64,000 nt of DNA from Chthonomonadales bacterium (GTDB lineage: Bacteria; Armatimonadota; Chthonomonadetes; Chthonomonadales; CAJBBX01), in NCBI GenBank assembly GCA_020849275.1, contig JADLGO010000031.1, positions 1 through 64,000 on the forward strand. The letters are read 5' to 3'. Shown piece after piece: positions 8,891 through 17,408 of this stretch; positions within the stretch are counted from its first letter, which is position 1; every line of letters begins with the position of its first letter. Both the position numbers and the translations under genes were made by a program. Below the pieces are notes generated by a model. That model searched no databases and was not told the DNA's origin. It saw only the letters and a list, made by a program, of their open reading frames with translations.

Positions 8891-10769
8891 GGTCTTCGGC
8901 CTGGTGAAGCCCGCCGTCGACGCCCACACGCTGGGCGTACGCGCCGCTCAACAGCTTCTCGAGGAGTGCGGCTACCGCGCCGTCGTGGGCGGCGAGCGCG
9001 TGGCCGAGGCGGCCGACGAGCCGTCACTGCCCGGCAGCGCCGAGACGCTGGAGCGCTGGGTGCGCTCCGAGCGCATCACGCGTCTGGGCTTCAGCTACCG
9101 GCTGGATCCGGACGAAGGGGCCGAGAAGCTCGGGCGAGTTCTGCACGGACTGGCCGAGCGCGGGCTCCTGGCGGAGCAGGGCGGCCCGGTGGGCGCCGTC
9201 TTCTTCGCCGGACTGCCGCCGGCCTGCGAGCGGGTGGCGCGCGAGCACGCCGGGCGCGTGGAGGTGTTCGCCGGCGACGAGACGCCGGGGGAGACCCTGC
9301 GCAAGCTGGGCGTGCCGGCCGAGCGCGTGCCCGCCGACATGGCGGAGCATGTGGCCTACGACGAGGACCGGATGGCCTTCGCGCGGGGCCTTCTGGCCGC
9401 CGAGAAGCCGCACGCCGCGCGGCCTGTCGACCGCGCCGGCTACCCGGAGTTCGGCACGGGCCGCGACTCGGCCGTCGCCCGCATTGCGGACGCCGCGGAG
9501 CGCGGCCTGCCTCCGCTGATGCGCGCCCACGTGGGGCCCTATCTGCCGGACCGCGAGGCCGCCGTCGCCCTCTTCCTGGACTGGACGCGGCGCCTGGCCG
9601 AGAGCGGCTACCTGGACGTGCTCTCCATCGGGAGCTCGCAGCTCACCCAGTCGAGCTTCGGCGAGGAATGGGGCGAGCGCCCGAACGGCGGCGGCGTGCC
9701 CATCAACTCGGAGGCCGAGTACGCCGCCGTGCGCGAGGCCGCGCGGCCGATGCTGACGCGGACCTACGCCGGCACTCGCGACGTGCCCGGCCTGGCCCGG
9801 GTGCACGAGCGCGCGCTCAACATCGCCTGGCACGCGCTCTCGCTCTGGTGGTTCTCGCGCATCGACGGCCGCGGCCCCAACGACGTGCGCCGCAACCTGA
9901 CGGAGCACCTGGAGACGCTGCGCTTCATTGCGCGGACCGGCAAGCCGTTCGAGCCGAACATCCCGCACCACTTCGCCTTTCGCGGGGCCGATGATGTGAC
10001 GTATGTGGTCTCGGCCGTGCTGGCCGCGCGCGCTGCGAAGGCGGCCGGCGTGCGCCACATGTTCCTGCAGAACATGCTCAACACCCCACGGCCGACCTGG
10101 GGCGTTCAGGACCTGGCCCGGTCGCGGGCCATGCTACGCCTGACGCGCGAGCTGGAGGATGGCGCCTTCCGCGTCTACCTGGAGACCCGCGCCGGCCTGG
10201 ACTACCTATCGCACGACCTGGACCTGGCGCGCGCGCAGCTCGCCGCCGTGAGCGCGATGATGGACGACATCGAGCCAGACAACCCGGCCAGCCCCGCCAT
10301 CGTGCACGTGGTCAGCTACTCAGAGGGTTCCCGTCTCGCGGACCCGGCCGTCGTGGACGAGAGTGTGCGTATCACCCGTGCGGCCATCGACGAGTACCGC
10401 CGCCTACGCGCGGCCGGCCAGATGCCGCACATGGGCCGTCATCCGGAGGTCATGGCGCGCACCGAGACGCTGGTCCGCGACGCTCGGGCTGTGCTGCGCG
10501 AGATCGATTCATCGATCGCCGCGCCGGCCAGCGCGGCGGGGCTCTACATGATCTTCGCCGCCGGCTTCCTGCCGGTGCCGGACCTCTGGGCCTGTCGCGG
10601 GGAGTTCCCGCACGCCGTGGCCTGGCGCACGCGCTTCTCGCGCGGCGGAGTCCGCGTGGTGGACGAGCGCGGGGAGCCGGTCGGCGCCGCCGAGCGTGCC
10701 GCCGCCGCGGGCGAGATCGCCCGCGGTGAGCGGAGCGCCCTGGGCGCGGCCGGCGGCGGGCGCAGGTAG
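8865..10769 (+). CDS. Cobalamin-binding, methylaspartate-mutase-like protein
   Basis: A 634-residue protein. Near the N-terminus it has D19-A-H21-T-L-G24, matching the DxHxxG signature by which B12 mutases bind cobalamin through His. A possible SxL equivalent is GFSYRL around residue 77. The rest resembles the glutamate mutase E (epsilon) subunit barrel. A B12-binding segment and a catalytic barrel in one chain would make it a single-chain mutase-like enzyme acting on an amino acid carbon skeleton. It lies between an opine-type dehydrogenase and asparagine synthase, so the product may be an unusual amino acid. The ATG at 8865 follows GAGGAGG. Confidence 0.7.
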   Translation: MALPLRPHEVFGLVKPAVDAHTLGVRAAQQLLEECGYRAVVGGERVAEAADEPSLPGSAETLERWVRSERITRLGFSYRLDPDEGAEKLGRVLHGLAERGLLAEQGGPVGAVFFAGLPPACERVAREHAGRVEVFAGDETPGETLRKLGVPAERVPADMAEHVAYDEDRMAFARGLLAAEKPHAARPVDRAGYPEFGTGRDSAVARIADAAERGLPPLMRAHVGPYLPDREAAVALFLDWTRRLAESGYLDVLSIGSSQLTQSSFGEEWGERPNGGGVPINSEAEYAAVREAARPMLTRTYAGTRDVPGLARVHERALNIAWHALSLWWFSRIDGRGPNDVRRNLTEHLETLRFIARTGKPFEPNIPHHFAFRGADDVTYVVSAVLAARAAKAAGVRHMFLQNMLNTPRPTWGVQDLARSRAMLRLTRELEDGAFRVYLETRAGLDYLSHDLDLARAQLAAVSAMMDDIEPDNPASPAIVHVVSYSEGSRLADPAVVDESVRITRAAIDEYRRLRAAGQMPHMGRHPEVMARTETLVRDARAVLREIDSSIAAPASAAGLYMIFAAGFLPVPDLWACRGEFPHAVAWRTRFSRGGVRVVDERGEPVGAAERAAAAGEIARGERSALGAAGGGRR

Positions 10770-10786
10770 CGAAAGGAGCAGCCTGC

Positions 10787-12274
10787 ATGTGTGGGATCGT
10801 GGGAGCGTGCGGAACCGACGGCATGAAGGCCGTCGAGGAGATGCTCGACGCCGTGGGACACCGGGGCCCCGATGGACGCGGGACCTGCATCAACGGCCGC
10901 TACGCTCTCGGGCACACTCGCCTGGCGATCGTCGACATCGCGGGCGGGGCACAGCCGATGCACGACGACCGAACGAACGCCGACATCGCCTACAACGGCG
11001 AGATCTACAACCACCGGGGCCTGCGCAGACTCCTGCCGTGCCATGAGTTCCGCACCAACAGCGACACGGAGACGCTGCTGGCGCTCGAGGGCTCCGGACT
11101 GGAGCGGGCCGCGTGGCTACGCGGGATCGAGGGTATGTTCGCGTTCGCCATCGCCTCGCCGAAGGGCATCCTGCTGGCACGCGACCCGCTGGGCATCAAG
11201 CCGCTCTACATCGGGCGGCGGGGCAAGCGGCTGGTCTTCGCGTCGGAGATCAAGGCGATCGCGCGCGCGGCCGACACCATCGCGGCGTTCCCGCCGGGCC
11301 ACGTCTACAGCAGCGGGCAGGGCGCGCAGCCCTACTTCGAGCTGGCGCCGGGGCCGCCGGAGGTTCGCTCGCCGGAGGCGGCGCGCCGGGGCGTGCTACG
11401 GCGTCTGGTCCGATCGGTGCGAGCCAGCATGACGGCGGACGTGCCGGTGGGAGCGTTTCTGAGCGGCGGGCTGGACAGCAGCCTGATCGCTTCCATCGCC
11501 ACGAAGCTCCAGCGCGGCCTGCACACCTTCGCGGTCGGGGTCGAGGGATCGCGCGACCTGGAGTATGCCCGGCGCATGGCGGGGTTCCTGCACACCCGGC
11601 ACCACGAGCGGACCTTCACGACCGAGGAGGCGCTGCGGGCGCTCCCCGAGGTCATCTATGCGCTCGAGTCGTTCGACTGCGCGCTCGTGCGCAGCGCCGT
11701 GCCGAGCTACTTCCTGGCAGGCCTGGCGAGCCGGTTCGTGAAGGTTGCGCTCTCCGGCGAGGGCGCCGACGAGCTCTTCGCGGGTTACGACTACCTGCGC
11801 CCCATGCCGCCGCGTGAGTTGGGCCAGGAGCTGGCGCACATCACGCGGGAACTGCACAACACGAACCTGCAGCGCTGCGACCGCATGGGAATGGCGCACG
11901 GGCTCGAGGTCCGCGTGCCGTTCCTGGACGACCCGGAGCTGCTGCGCTTCGCCTTCAGTCTCTCCACCGACGTGAAGATGCGCGGCTCGCGGCGCATCAG
12001 CAAGTGGGTACTGCGCCTGGCGGCGCGGGGCCTGGTGCCGCGCGAGATCGCGTGCCGGCCGAAGGAGAAGTTTGCGCTGGGCGCCGGCATCGCCGAGCAT
12101 CTTGCGCGCCACGCCGAGTCGAGCATCGGCGACACGGCCTTCGAGGCCGAGCGCGAGGTCGGCGATGGGTTCGTGCTGCGCTCCAAGGAGGAGCTGCTCT
12201 ACTACCGCATCTTCCGGCGCCAGTTCCCGACCGAGAAGGTGCTGCCTTTGATCGGCCGCAGCCGCAGCCTGTGA
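10787..12274 (+). CDS. asnB: Asparagine synthase (glutamine-hydrolysing)
   Basis: A 495-residue class II amidotransferase. Cys2 (MCGIVGACG) is the N-terminal nucleophile that releases ammonia from glutamine. The synthetase domain carries the PPi loop SGGLDSS at residues 226-232 and the later GEGADELFAGYDYL segment. It normally amidates aspartate using ATP. It starts 17 nt after the cobalamin-type gene, as part of the same operon. It is shorter than E. coli AsnB (about 550 residues) and could act on a modified amino acid made by its partners. Confidence 0.9.
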   Translation: MCGIVGACGTDGMKAVEEMLDAVGHRGPDGRGTCINGRYALGHTRLAIVDIAGGAQPMHDDRTNADIAYNGEIYNHRGLRRLLPCHEFRTNSDTETLLALEGSGLERAAWLRGIEGMFAFAIASPKGILLARDPLGIKPLYIGRRGKRLVFASEIKAIARAADTIAAFPPGHVYSSGQGAQPYFELAPGPPEVRSPEAARRGVLRRLVRSVRASMTADVPVGAFLSGGLDSSLIASIATKLQRGLHTFAVGVEGSRDLEYARRMAGFLHTRHHERTFTTEEALRALPEVIYALESFDCALVRSAVPSYFLAGLASRFVKVALSGEGADELFAGYDYLRPMPPRELGQELAHITRELHNTNLQRCDRMGMAHGLEVRVPFLDDPELLRFAFSLSTDVKMRGSRRISKWVLRLAARGLVPREIACRPKEKFALGAGIAEHLARHAESSIGDTAFEAEREVGDGFVLRSKEELLYYRIFRRQFPTEKVLPLIGRSRSL

Positions 12275-12341
12275 GCGCAAGGGCGCCCCGGCGCCCGCCG
12301 CGAGGAGCCGCCTCGGGGCGGCTCCAGGGAGAGGGTCGGCG

Positions 12342-12746
12342 ATGAACTCCGTTCTGAACGAGATCGAGGCGGGCGCGAACGGGCTGCTCTACACCTCCGA
12401 GACCGACAGCCCGGTGGAGCCGTTTCTGTGGCCGCAAGCGCAGGTGGGCGACGGCCAGTTGACCGCCGCCCGCCTGCTGAAGCTATCCGGGCAGCCGGCC
12501 GACACGCGCGTGGAGCGGCTGGACTTCGCGCGCTTCTTCGAGCCGCTCGGGCGCATCGAGGAATGGTACGGCGCCGAGGAGCGCGCGGTCGCCCTCCGCT
12601 ATGCCGTCCTTCGCGAGCTGCTCCAGGCCCGCCTCACCGACCTGGCCGTCTTCGCCGTTGGCGACACCCGCCGCCACCTCTACGTCGTCGGACGGACGCC
12701 GGCCGGCGATCTGGCCGGTCTGCACACCGTCGCGGTGGAGACCTGA
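12342..12746 (+). CDS. nuiA: NuiA-type nuclease inhibitor
   Basis: A 134-residue protein that aligns by eye along its whole length with the Anabaena nuclease inhibitor NuiA: GLLYTSETDSPVEPFLW near the start, a central DFARFF...WYGAEE segment and the end VGRTPAGDLAGLHTVAVET. The C-terminal Val-Glu-Thr is kept; from memory the last Thr of NuiA reaches into the nuclease active site. The protein has no signal peptide and would protect the cytosol from a NucA-type nuclease. Such a nuclease is encoded 1.2 kb away (13985-14836). Confidence 0.85.
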   Translation: MNSVLNEIEAGANGLLYTSETDSPVEPFLWPQAQVGDGQLTAARLLKLSGQPADTRVERLDFARFFEPLGRIEEWYGAEERAVALRYAVLRELLQARLTDLAVFAVGDTRRHLYVVGRTPAGDLAGLHTVAVET

Positions 12747-12759
12747 CCCCGCGCGCCGC

Positions 12760-13944
12760 TCAGGCGGCGGGCTCGGCCAGCAGGCGATCGAGGGCGGCAC
12801 GGAAAACGGCGTACTCCCGCTCGCCCTCCCAGCGGTAGCGCACGCCTCCCCGGCCGTCGATCAGCACCGAAACCGGCACGTCGTGGATGTCGCCGAACGC
12901 CTTCAGCAGGCGCCTCGTGGCAAGAGCTTGCCGATAGTTCAGCCCGCGCTGCTGGCACCATGCGATGAGCTCCGCCGGCCGCCGGCTCTCCGCGACGGCG
13001 ACGCCCACGATCTCCACTCCCATCGCGCCGTACTCACGGCTCAGTCGCGCCAGGTCCGCCGTCTCCGCCACGCACGGGCCGCACCAGGTCCCCCAGAAGT
13101 TGAGCAGTAGCAGCGCGCCACCGCGATCGCGCGCCTCGACGATCTGCCCGCGCACATCCCGGAACGCGACGTCGGGCGCGGAGTCGACGCGCTGGGGCCG
13201 CACCGGCGACCGGTTGGAATAGCGCTCGGACACGCGCCACTTCGGCGCCTCGCCCGCCCACCAGGCGCGCCAGCGGTTGAGCGCGGCGCGTCGCCTGGCG
13301 GGCGGGTCGGCCCGGCGCGACCGCCAGGGGTTGCCGGTCAGTTCGCGCAGCGCCGACATCGCCATCGTAGGCACCACGATGTCCGGGTCATCCAGCGCGC
13401 GGATCAGCGCGGGCACGGCCCGGCGGTCGACGACCTTGCGGCCTCGGCCGGCTCGCATCGCGAGCTGGGTCGCGGCGGCCTCGCGGATCCAGGTGTCCTC
13501 GTCGCGCAGGGCGGTCAGAAGCAGCAGCAGACCGCGCTCCTGGTCGACCTCCGGCAGCACCTCGACGGCGCGCTGCCGTACGATCGAGGCGTTGTCGGCG
13601 AAGGCCGCCTCCAGGGCCGCGGCCGCCGCCGACCCCTTCTGACGGCCGAGCGCGTCGACCGCGGCGTAGCGCAGTCCCGGGCTGGGATCAAGCGCGTAGC
13701 GCGCCAGCAGCGGCGTCCACTCGCCGGGCGGCGTGCGATCCAGCACCTCCTGGAGGGCGGCCGGCGCCTCCTCGTGGTTGCCGCGCAGCGCCGGCTCTCT
13801 TTCGTCCTCCGCTATGTGGTAGCGGACCGCGGCGGCGAGCGCGACGAGGACGACGGCGGCCGTCAGCAGCCAGGGCGTCCGAGACGATCGAGCAGCGGCC
13901 GCCGGTTCGGGAGGGGTCTCGGCGGGCGGAGGGGTCCCGGTCAT
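12760..13944 (-). CDS. HEAT-repeat / TlpA-like thioredoxin fusion
   Basis: A 394-residue protein. It has one membrane helix near residues 25-42, then HEAT/PBS-type helical repeats to about residue 210 (for example GLRYAAVDALG, VRQRAVEVLPE, WIREAAATQLA). It ends in a TlpA-type thioredoxin domain with WCGPC (FWGTWCGPCVAE). It should be anchored with both domains outside the membrane; the repeats may bind client proteins for the redox domain. It is the last gene of a minus-strand group behind the DUF1080 and NucA-type genes. The ATG is preceded by AAGGAG. Confidence 0.85.
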   Translation of the reverse strand: MTGTPPPAETPPEPAAAARSSRTPWLLTAAVVLVALAAAVRYHIAEDEREPALRGNHEEAPAALQEVLDRTPPGEWTPLLARYALDPSPGLRYAAVDALGRQKGSAAAAALEAAFADNASIVRQRAVEVLPEVDQERGLLLLLTALRDEDTWIREAAATQLAMRAGRGRKVVDRRAVPALIRALDDPDIVVPTMAMSALRELTGNPWRSRRADPPARRRAALNRWRAWWAGEAPKWRVSERYSNRSPVRPQRVDSAPDVAFRDVRGQIVEARDRGGALLLLNFWGTWCGPCVAETADLARLSREYGAMGVEIVGVAVAESRRPAELIAWCQQRGLNYRQALATRRLLKAFGDIHDVPVSVLIDGRGGVRYRWEGEREYAVFRAALDRLLAEPAA

Positions 13945-13984
13945 GGCGGTTCGTCTCCTTCCGCCGCGCGGCGGACCGCGGCGC

Positions 13985-14836
13985 TCAGCCGCGGTCCACG
14001 CGGCGCTTCAGGGCAGACCGGGTGGGCTCCGGCACGGCGGTGAGCAGGTGAAGCCCGGTGCCGCGCTCCACCGCGCCGACGCTCACGCGGAAGGAGCGCC
14101 ACCCCTCGCCCTCGATGGAGCTCTCGTTGGGCATCCACACGGCGATCACGCGCGTTCGAGCGTCGATGGCGGCCGGCGCCTCGACGCCGCGGTCCGGCAG
14201 GGCCACAACCACCTTCCAGAAGGCCTCCGGCACCGTGACGCGCCCACCCGCGATGGCGCCGGACTCTCCGGCGGTCCCGGCAACGATGAAGAGCACCTGG
14301 CCTCGCGCGACGAGCTCGCGGCAGTACTCCTCGAGGTCGCGCCAAGGCCCCTGATTGTTGCCGGGCGCCTGCGGGGCGATGTTGGTCATGTAGAAGGTGG
14401 CGCGGTTGTCCTCCTCGCTCGCGGTGCGGTCGCCGGAAGGGCAGAGGTGGCCGCGGTCGTAGCCGCTACCGGTGTAGTCGCGGGGCACGATGCGAGTGAA
14501 GCCCTCTGGCAGGTCCGGGTCGGGCTGAAAACGGCCGCGCTCCACGTCGCCCAGGTCCTCTCGCGCCAGCCGCCAGCTCGCCCAGTTGGGCCGGCCGAGC
14601 GCGTCGTTGTAGGAGACGGTGTACTGCGTGCGCTCGATGAGGAACCGCCGCCGGTCGGAACCGTCGGGCTCCGCCGGGCCAGGCATGCCGAGGGGCGCCC
14701 CGGCCACGAGCTCGGTCGACGCCGCCGGTCCGGCCTCAACCGGAGGGGCGGGCGCCGTGGCGGGGCGCGGCGCGCAGCCACCCGACAGCCAGAGGACGGC
14801 GGCCAGCAGAGCGAGCAGGCGAGGCGGCAGGCGCAT
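13985..14836 (-). CDS. nucA: Secreted DNA/RNA non-specific endonuclease, NucA type
   Basis: A 283-residue nuclease of the beta-beta-alpha metal family. The signature is GYDRGHLCPSGDRT with H130 as general base, followed by N161 (GNNQGPW) as metal ligand and E169. Both spacings match Anabaena NucA. The N-terminus is a signal sequence ending in LSGGC, a weak lipobox, so the enzyme is probably exported and perhaps lipid-anchored. It may degrade extracellular DNA as nutrient. It lies between DUF1080 and the HEAT-thioredoxin gene, and its likely inhibitor is encoded at 12342. Confidence 0.9.
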   Translation of the reverse strand: MRLPPRLLALLAAVLWLSGGCAPRPATAPAPPVEAGPAASTELVAGAPLGMPGPAEPDGSDRRRFLIERTQYTVSYNDALGRPNWASWRLAREDLGDVERGRFQPDPDLPEGFTRIVPRDYTGSGYDRGHLCPSGDRTASEEDNRATFYMTNIAPQAPGNNQGPWRDLEEYCRELVARGQVLFIVAGTAGESGAIAGGRVTVPEAFWKVVVALPDRGVEAPAAIDARTRVIAVWMPNESSIEGEGWRSFRVSVGAVERGTGLHLLTAVPEPTRSALKRRVDRG

Positions 14837-14868
14837 GACGTTCCCTCTCGCGAACGGTGGCGCCGCGC

Positions 14869-15552
14869 CTACTTGCGCGGCACGAGCGGGATCAGGCGGA
14901 TGCTGCGGAAGTGGATCTCGGCGCCCTCCGATTGCAGCGCGATCTTGCCGGGGACGACCTCCGCCCCGTCGCCCGCATTGAGCGCCACCCCGTTCACCTT
15001 GAGGGTGACCTCGGGGCCGTCGCAGACGATCTCATAGTCGTTCCACTCACCGATCGGCCTCTCGTTGGCGCGAATGTGCAGGCGGTGGCGCGGCACGTTC
15101 GGGTCGACGCGCTCCGGAGGCGTGTTCAGGGGCGCCTCGTCGATCAGCCAGATGTCGCCAGCGCCGCCGCTCTGAAGCTGCGCCTCAATGCTTCGCGGCC
15201 ACACCTTGTCGGGTCCGGTGACGCGCAGCAGCACGCCGCCATTGCCGGCCTGCTTCGTGATCGGGCTGAAGCGCCACTGCAGCCGCAGGATGAAGCTCGT
15301 GTAGTCCTTCGTCGTTCGGATGTAGCCGATGGGATAGCCGCGACAGATGAGGACGGGCTCACGGGGATCGACCCGCCAGACGTCCTGCATCCGCGCGGCA
15401 GGGTCGCTCAGATGGAAGGTCCATCCCGTCAGGTCCCTGCCGTTGAACAGGCGGACCTCCTTGCCGGGCTTGCCGGAACGGTAGGGTTGTGCGGCGGCCG
15501 CGAGCGCCAGACATAGGAGCACGGCGGCCAACGCGCCGGCTTGCGGACGCAT
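14869..15552 (-). CDS. DUF1080 (3-keto-disaccharide hydrolase-like) secreted protein
   Basis: A 227-residue protein with a signal peptide (LAAVLLCLALAAAAQ). A concanavalin-like jelly-roll domain of the DUF1080 family follows: LFNGRDLTGW at the start, GNGGVLLR and EAQLQ in the middle, IALQSEGAEIHFRSIRL at the end. Some family members hydrolyse 3-keto sugars, others only bind glycans. It is probably the first gene of the group with the nuclease and the HEAT-thioredoxin protein (gaps of 32 and 40 nt). Confidence 0.85.
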   Translation of the reverse strand: MRPQAGALAAVLLCLALAAAAQPYRSGKPGKEVRLFNGRDLTGWTFHLSDPAARMQDVWRVDPREPVLICRGYPIGYIRTTKDYTSFILRLQWRFSPITKQAGNGGVLLRVTGPDKVWPRSIEAQLQSGGAGDIWLIDEAPLNTPPERVDPNVPRHRLHIRANERPIGEWNDYEIVCDGPEVTLKVNGVALNAGDGAEVVPGKIALQSEGAEIHFRSIRLIPLVPRK

Positions 15553-15673
15553 TGGTTCCTCCCGGTGCTACGCCGGGCGGCTCGGCCGCCCTCGTTGATG
15601 GCTACGGCGCGGGGGAGGCCGGCGTTCCCCGGTTGCGGGCTGGCGGAGCCGCTCGGTCCGGCCCGGGCCTGGC

Positions 15674-16414
15674 CTACAGACCGGCGCCCCGCGCCACCCG
15701 GGTGGCGGTGGCCTGCGCGAGCGGCTTGACGACGATCTCGTCGATATTGACGTGCGCCGGGCGCGACACCGCCCAGGCGATGCAGTCGGCGATGTCCTCG
15801 GCCGTCAGGGGGGTGATTCCCTCGTACACCTGCCTGGCGCGATCCGCATCGCCGAAGAAGCGCACCACGCTGAACTCCGTCTCCACCAGGCCGGGCGCCA
15901 CGTCGGTCACGCGCACCGGCTGGCCGTTGAGCTCGATGCGCAGCGTCTCGGTCACCGCGCGCGCCGCGTGCTTGGCCGCAGTGTAGCCGCCGCCGCCCGG
16001 GTAGACCTCGCGCCCGGCCACCGAGGTGACGTTGACGATGTGGCCGCGGCCAGCCACCAGGCGGGGCAGCAGGCCGCGCGTCACCCGCATCAAGCCAAGC
16101 ACGTTCGTGGCGTACATCGTCACCCAGTCCGAGTCGCGCGCCTCCGCCACGGGCTCCAGCCCGAGCGCCCCGCCGGCGTTGTTCACGAGCACGTGGACCC
16201 GCGGCGGCAGGCTATCGCAGAACGCCCCCACCGAGACGGGGTCCGTCACGTCCAGCGACTCCGCCGTGCCGCCGATGTCCTCGGCCAGCGCCTGCAGTCG
16301 CTCGATGCGCCGCGAGCCCACGATCACGTGGTAGTCCAGCTCGGCCAGCCGCCGCGCCGTCGCCGCCCCGATCCCGCTGCTAGCGCCGGTGACCACCGCG
16401 CACCTTCCCTCCAT
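15674..16414 (-). CDS. Short-chain dehydrogenase/reductase (SDR)
   Basis: A 246-residue classical SDR. The cofactor motif is TGASSGIG (residues 9-16) and the catalytic pair is YTAAK (YxxxK), with NNAG in between. The start codon at 16414 has AAGGGA upstream and gives the usual SDR N-terminus. A longer reading to 16636 would add a Pro/Arg-rich stretch with no support. The substrate is not known; an alcohol or sugar is usual for the family. The divergent pseudopilin gene starts 213 nt away, and that gap shows no gene. Confidence 0.9.
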   Translation of the reverse strand: MEGRCAVVTGASSGIGAATARRLAELDYHVIVGSRRIERLQALAEDIGGTAESLDVTDPVSVGAFCDSLPPRVHVLVNNAGGALGLEPVAEARDSDWVTMYATNVLGLMRVTRGLLPRLVAGRGHIVNVTSVAGREVYPGGGGYTAAKHAARAVTETLRIELNGQPVRVTDVAPGLVETEFSVVRFFGDADRARQVYEGITPLTAEDIADCIAWAVSRPAHVNIDEIVVKPLAQATATRVARGAGL

Positions 16415-16627
16415 CGTACCTGTCCCTTTCCGGCTCCGCCCGGTGCCCGGGCCGTCCGCGTGCCGCGCGCGCACACGGCAGGACGTTCCTGCCGAGCCGG
16501 GAGGTTTCCTGCGGCACGCGGCGACTCGCACCGCCCGGCATGGTCCATAGCCCGCCACGGCGCAGGAACGCGGCCTTCGCCCGTAGAACCGGGGGGCGTC
16601 ATCATCCCGCATACCTGGAGGGCGCCC

Positions 16628-17377
16628 ATGTCCCACCGCACGCGCGCGTTCACCCTGATCGAGCTACTCGTTGTCATCGCCATCATCGCGATCCTGGCCG
16701 CCATCCTCTTCCCGGTCTTCGCGCAGGCTCGCGAGAAGGCTCGTCAGACCACCTGCCTTTCGAACATGAAGCAGCTCGGCCTCGGCCTGCAGATGTACAC
16801 CGACGACAGCGACGAGCGCTGCTTCTTCTTCGGCCACAACAGTCAACTGAGCCGGCTTGACCCCCAGAGGCCGCTCGGCGCCACCCGCGACAACCGCTGG
16901 TGGAACCAGATTCTCCCGTACACGCGCACGCGGGGCGCTCTGCTGGTGTGCCCCTCCGACGGCGGGCGCGTGCCGCACGCCCTGGAGGACGGGCGCGACG
17001 GGCGGCCGCTCGTGCCGCGCTCCTACGTGGCGAACCGGGCCGCCGAGTCGCTGCACCTGGCAGCGGTGGACACGCCCGCCGACATCGTGGTCGTCACGGA
17101 GAAGACGTCGGCGCGGTGGGCGGACGATTCGTGGTATGAGCCGCCCAAGAACCTCTACAACAAGATCAGCGGGGGAGTCGACCTCGGCGAGCCCGTGCTC
17201 GCCATGGAGCGTCACTCGCGCGGCGTCAACAACATGTTCTTCGACGGGCACGCCAGGTGGCTCAGCAAGGGCGCGCTGCTCGCCGACCCGTGCGGGGAGC
17301 CCTACGCCGGCGTCGTGCTCATGCGGCGCTACCCCATTCCTGGCGCGGCCCCCTGGTGCGCGCAGTGCCCTCAGTAG
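16628..17377 (+). CDS. Pseudopilin-like protein, H-X9-DG type
   Basis: A 249-residue protein of the same family as the gene at 1474, with prepilin motif [13 protein letters not shown], helix, [13 protein letters not shown] and a C-terminal H-X9-DG motif ([13 protein letters not shown]). GGAG lies upstream of the ATG at 16628. It is followed after 31 nt by a secreted TIM-barrel-like protein, as at the 1474/2302 locus. Several Cys in the C-terminal half (residues ~117 and near the end) may form disulfides. Confidence 0.92.
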   Translation: MSHRTRAFTLIELLVVIAIIAILAAILFPVFAQAREKARQTTCLSNMKQLGLGLQMYTDDSDERCFFFGHNSQLSRLDPQRPLGATRDNRWWNQILPYTRTRGALLVCPSDGGRVPHALEDGRDGRPLVPRSYVANRAAESLHLAAVDTPADIVVVTEKTSARWADDSWYEPPKNLYNKISGGVDLGEPVLAMERHSRGVNNMFFDGHARWLSKGALLADPCGEPYAGVVLMRRYPIPGAAPWCAQCPQ

Positions 17378-17408
17378 CGCCCGCACGCCGCTCCGCAGGA
17401 CCGGGACC

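Noticed and set aside
15674-16636. Longer SDR start at 16636
   Set aside because: The extra residues are Arg/Pro-rich. The ATG at 16414 gives a standard SDR N-terminus with AAGGGA upstream.
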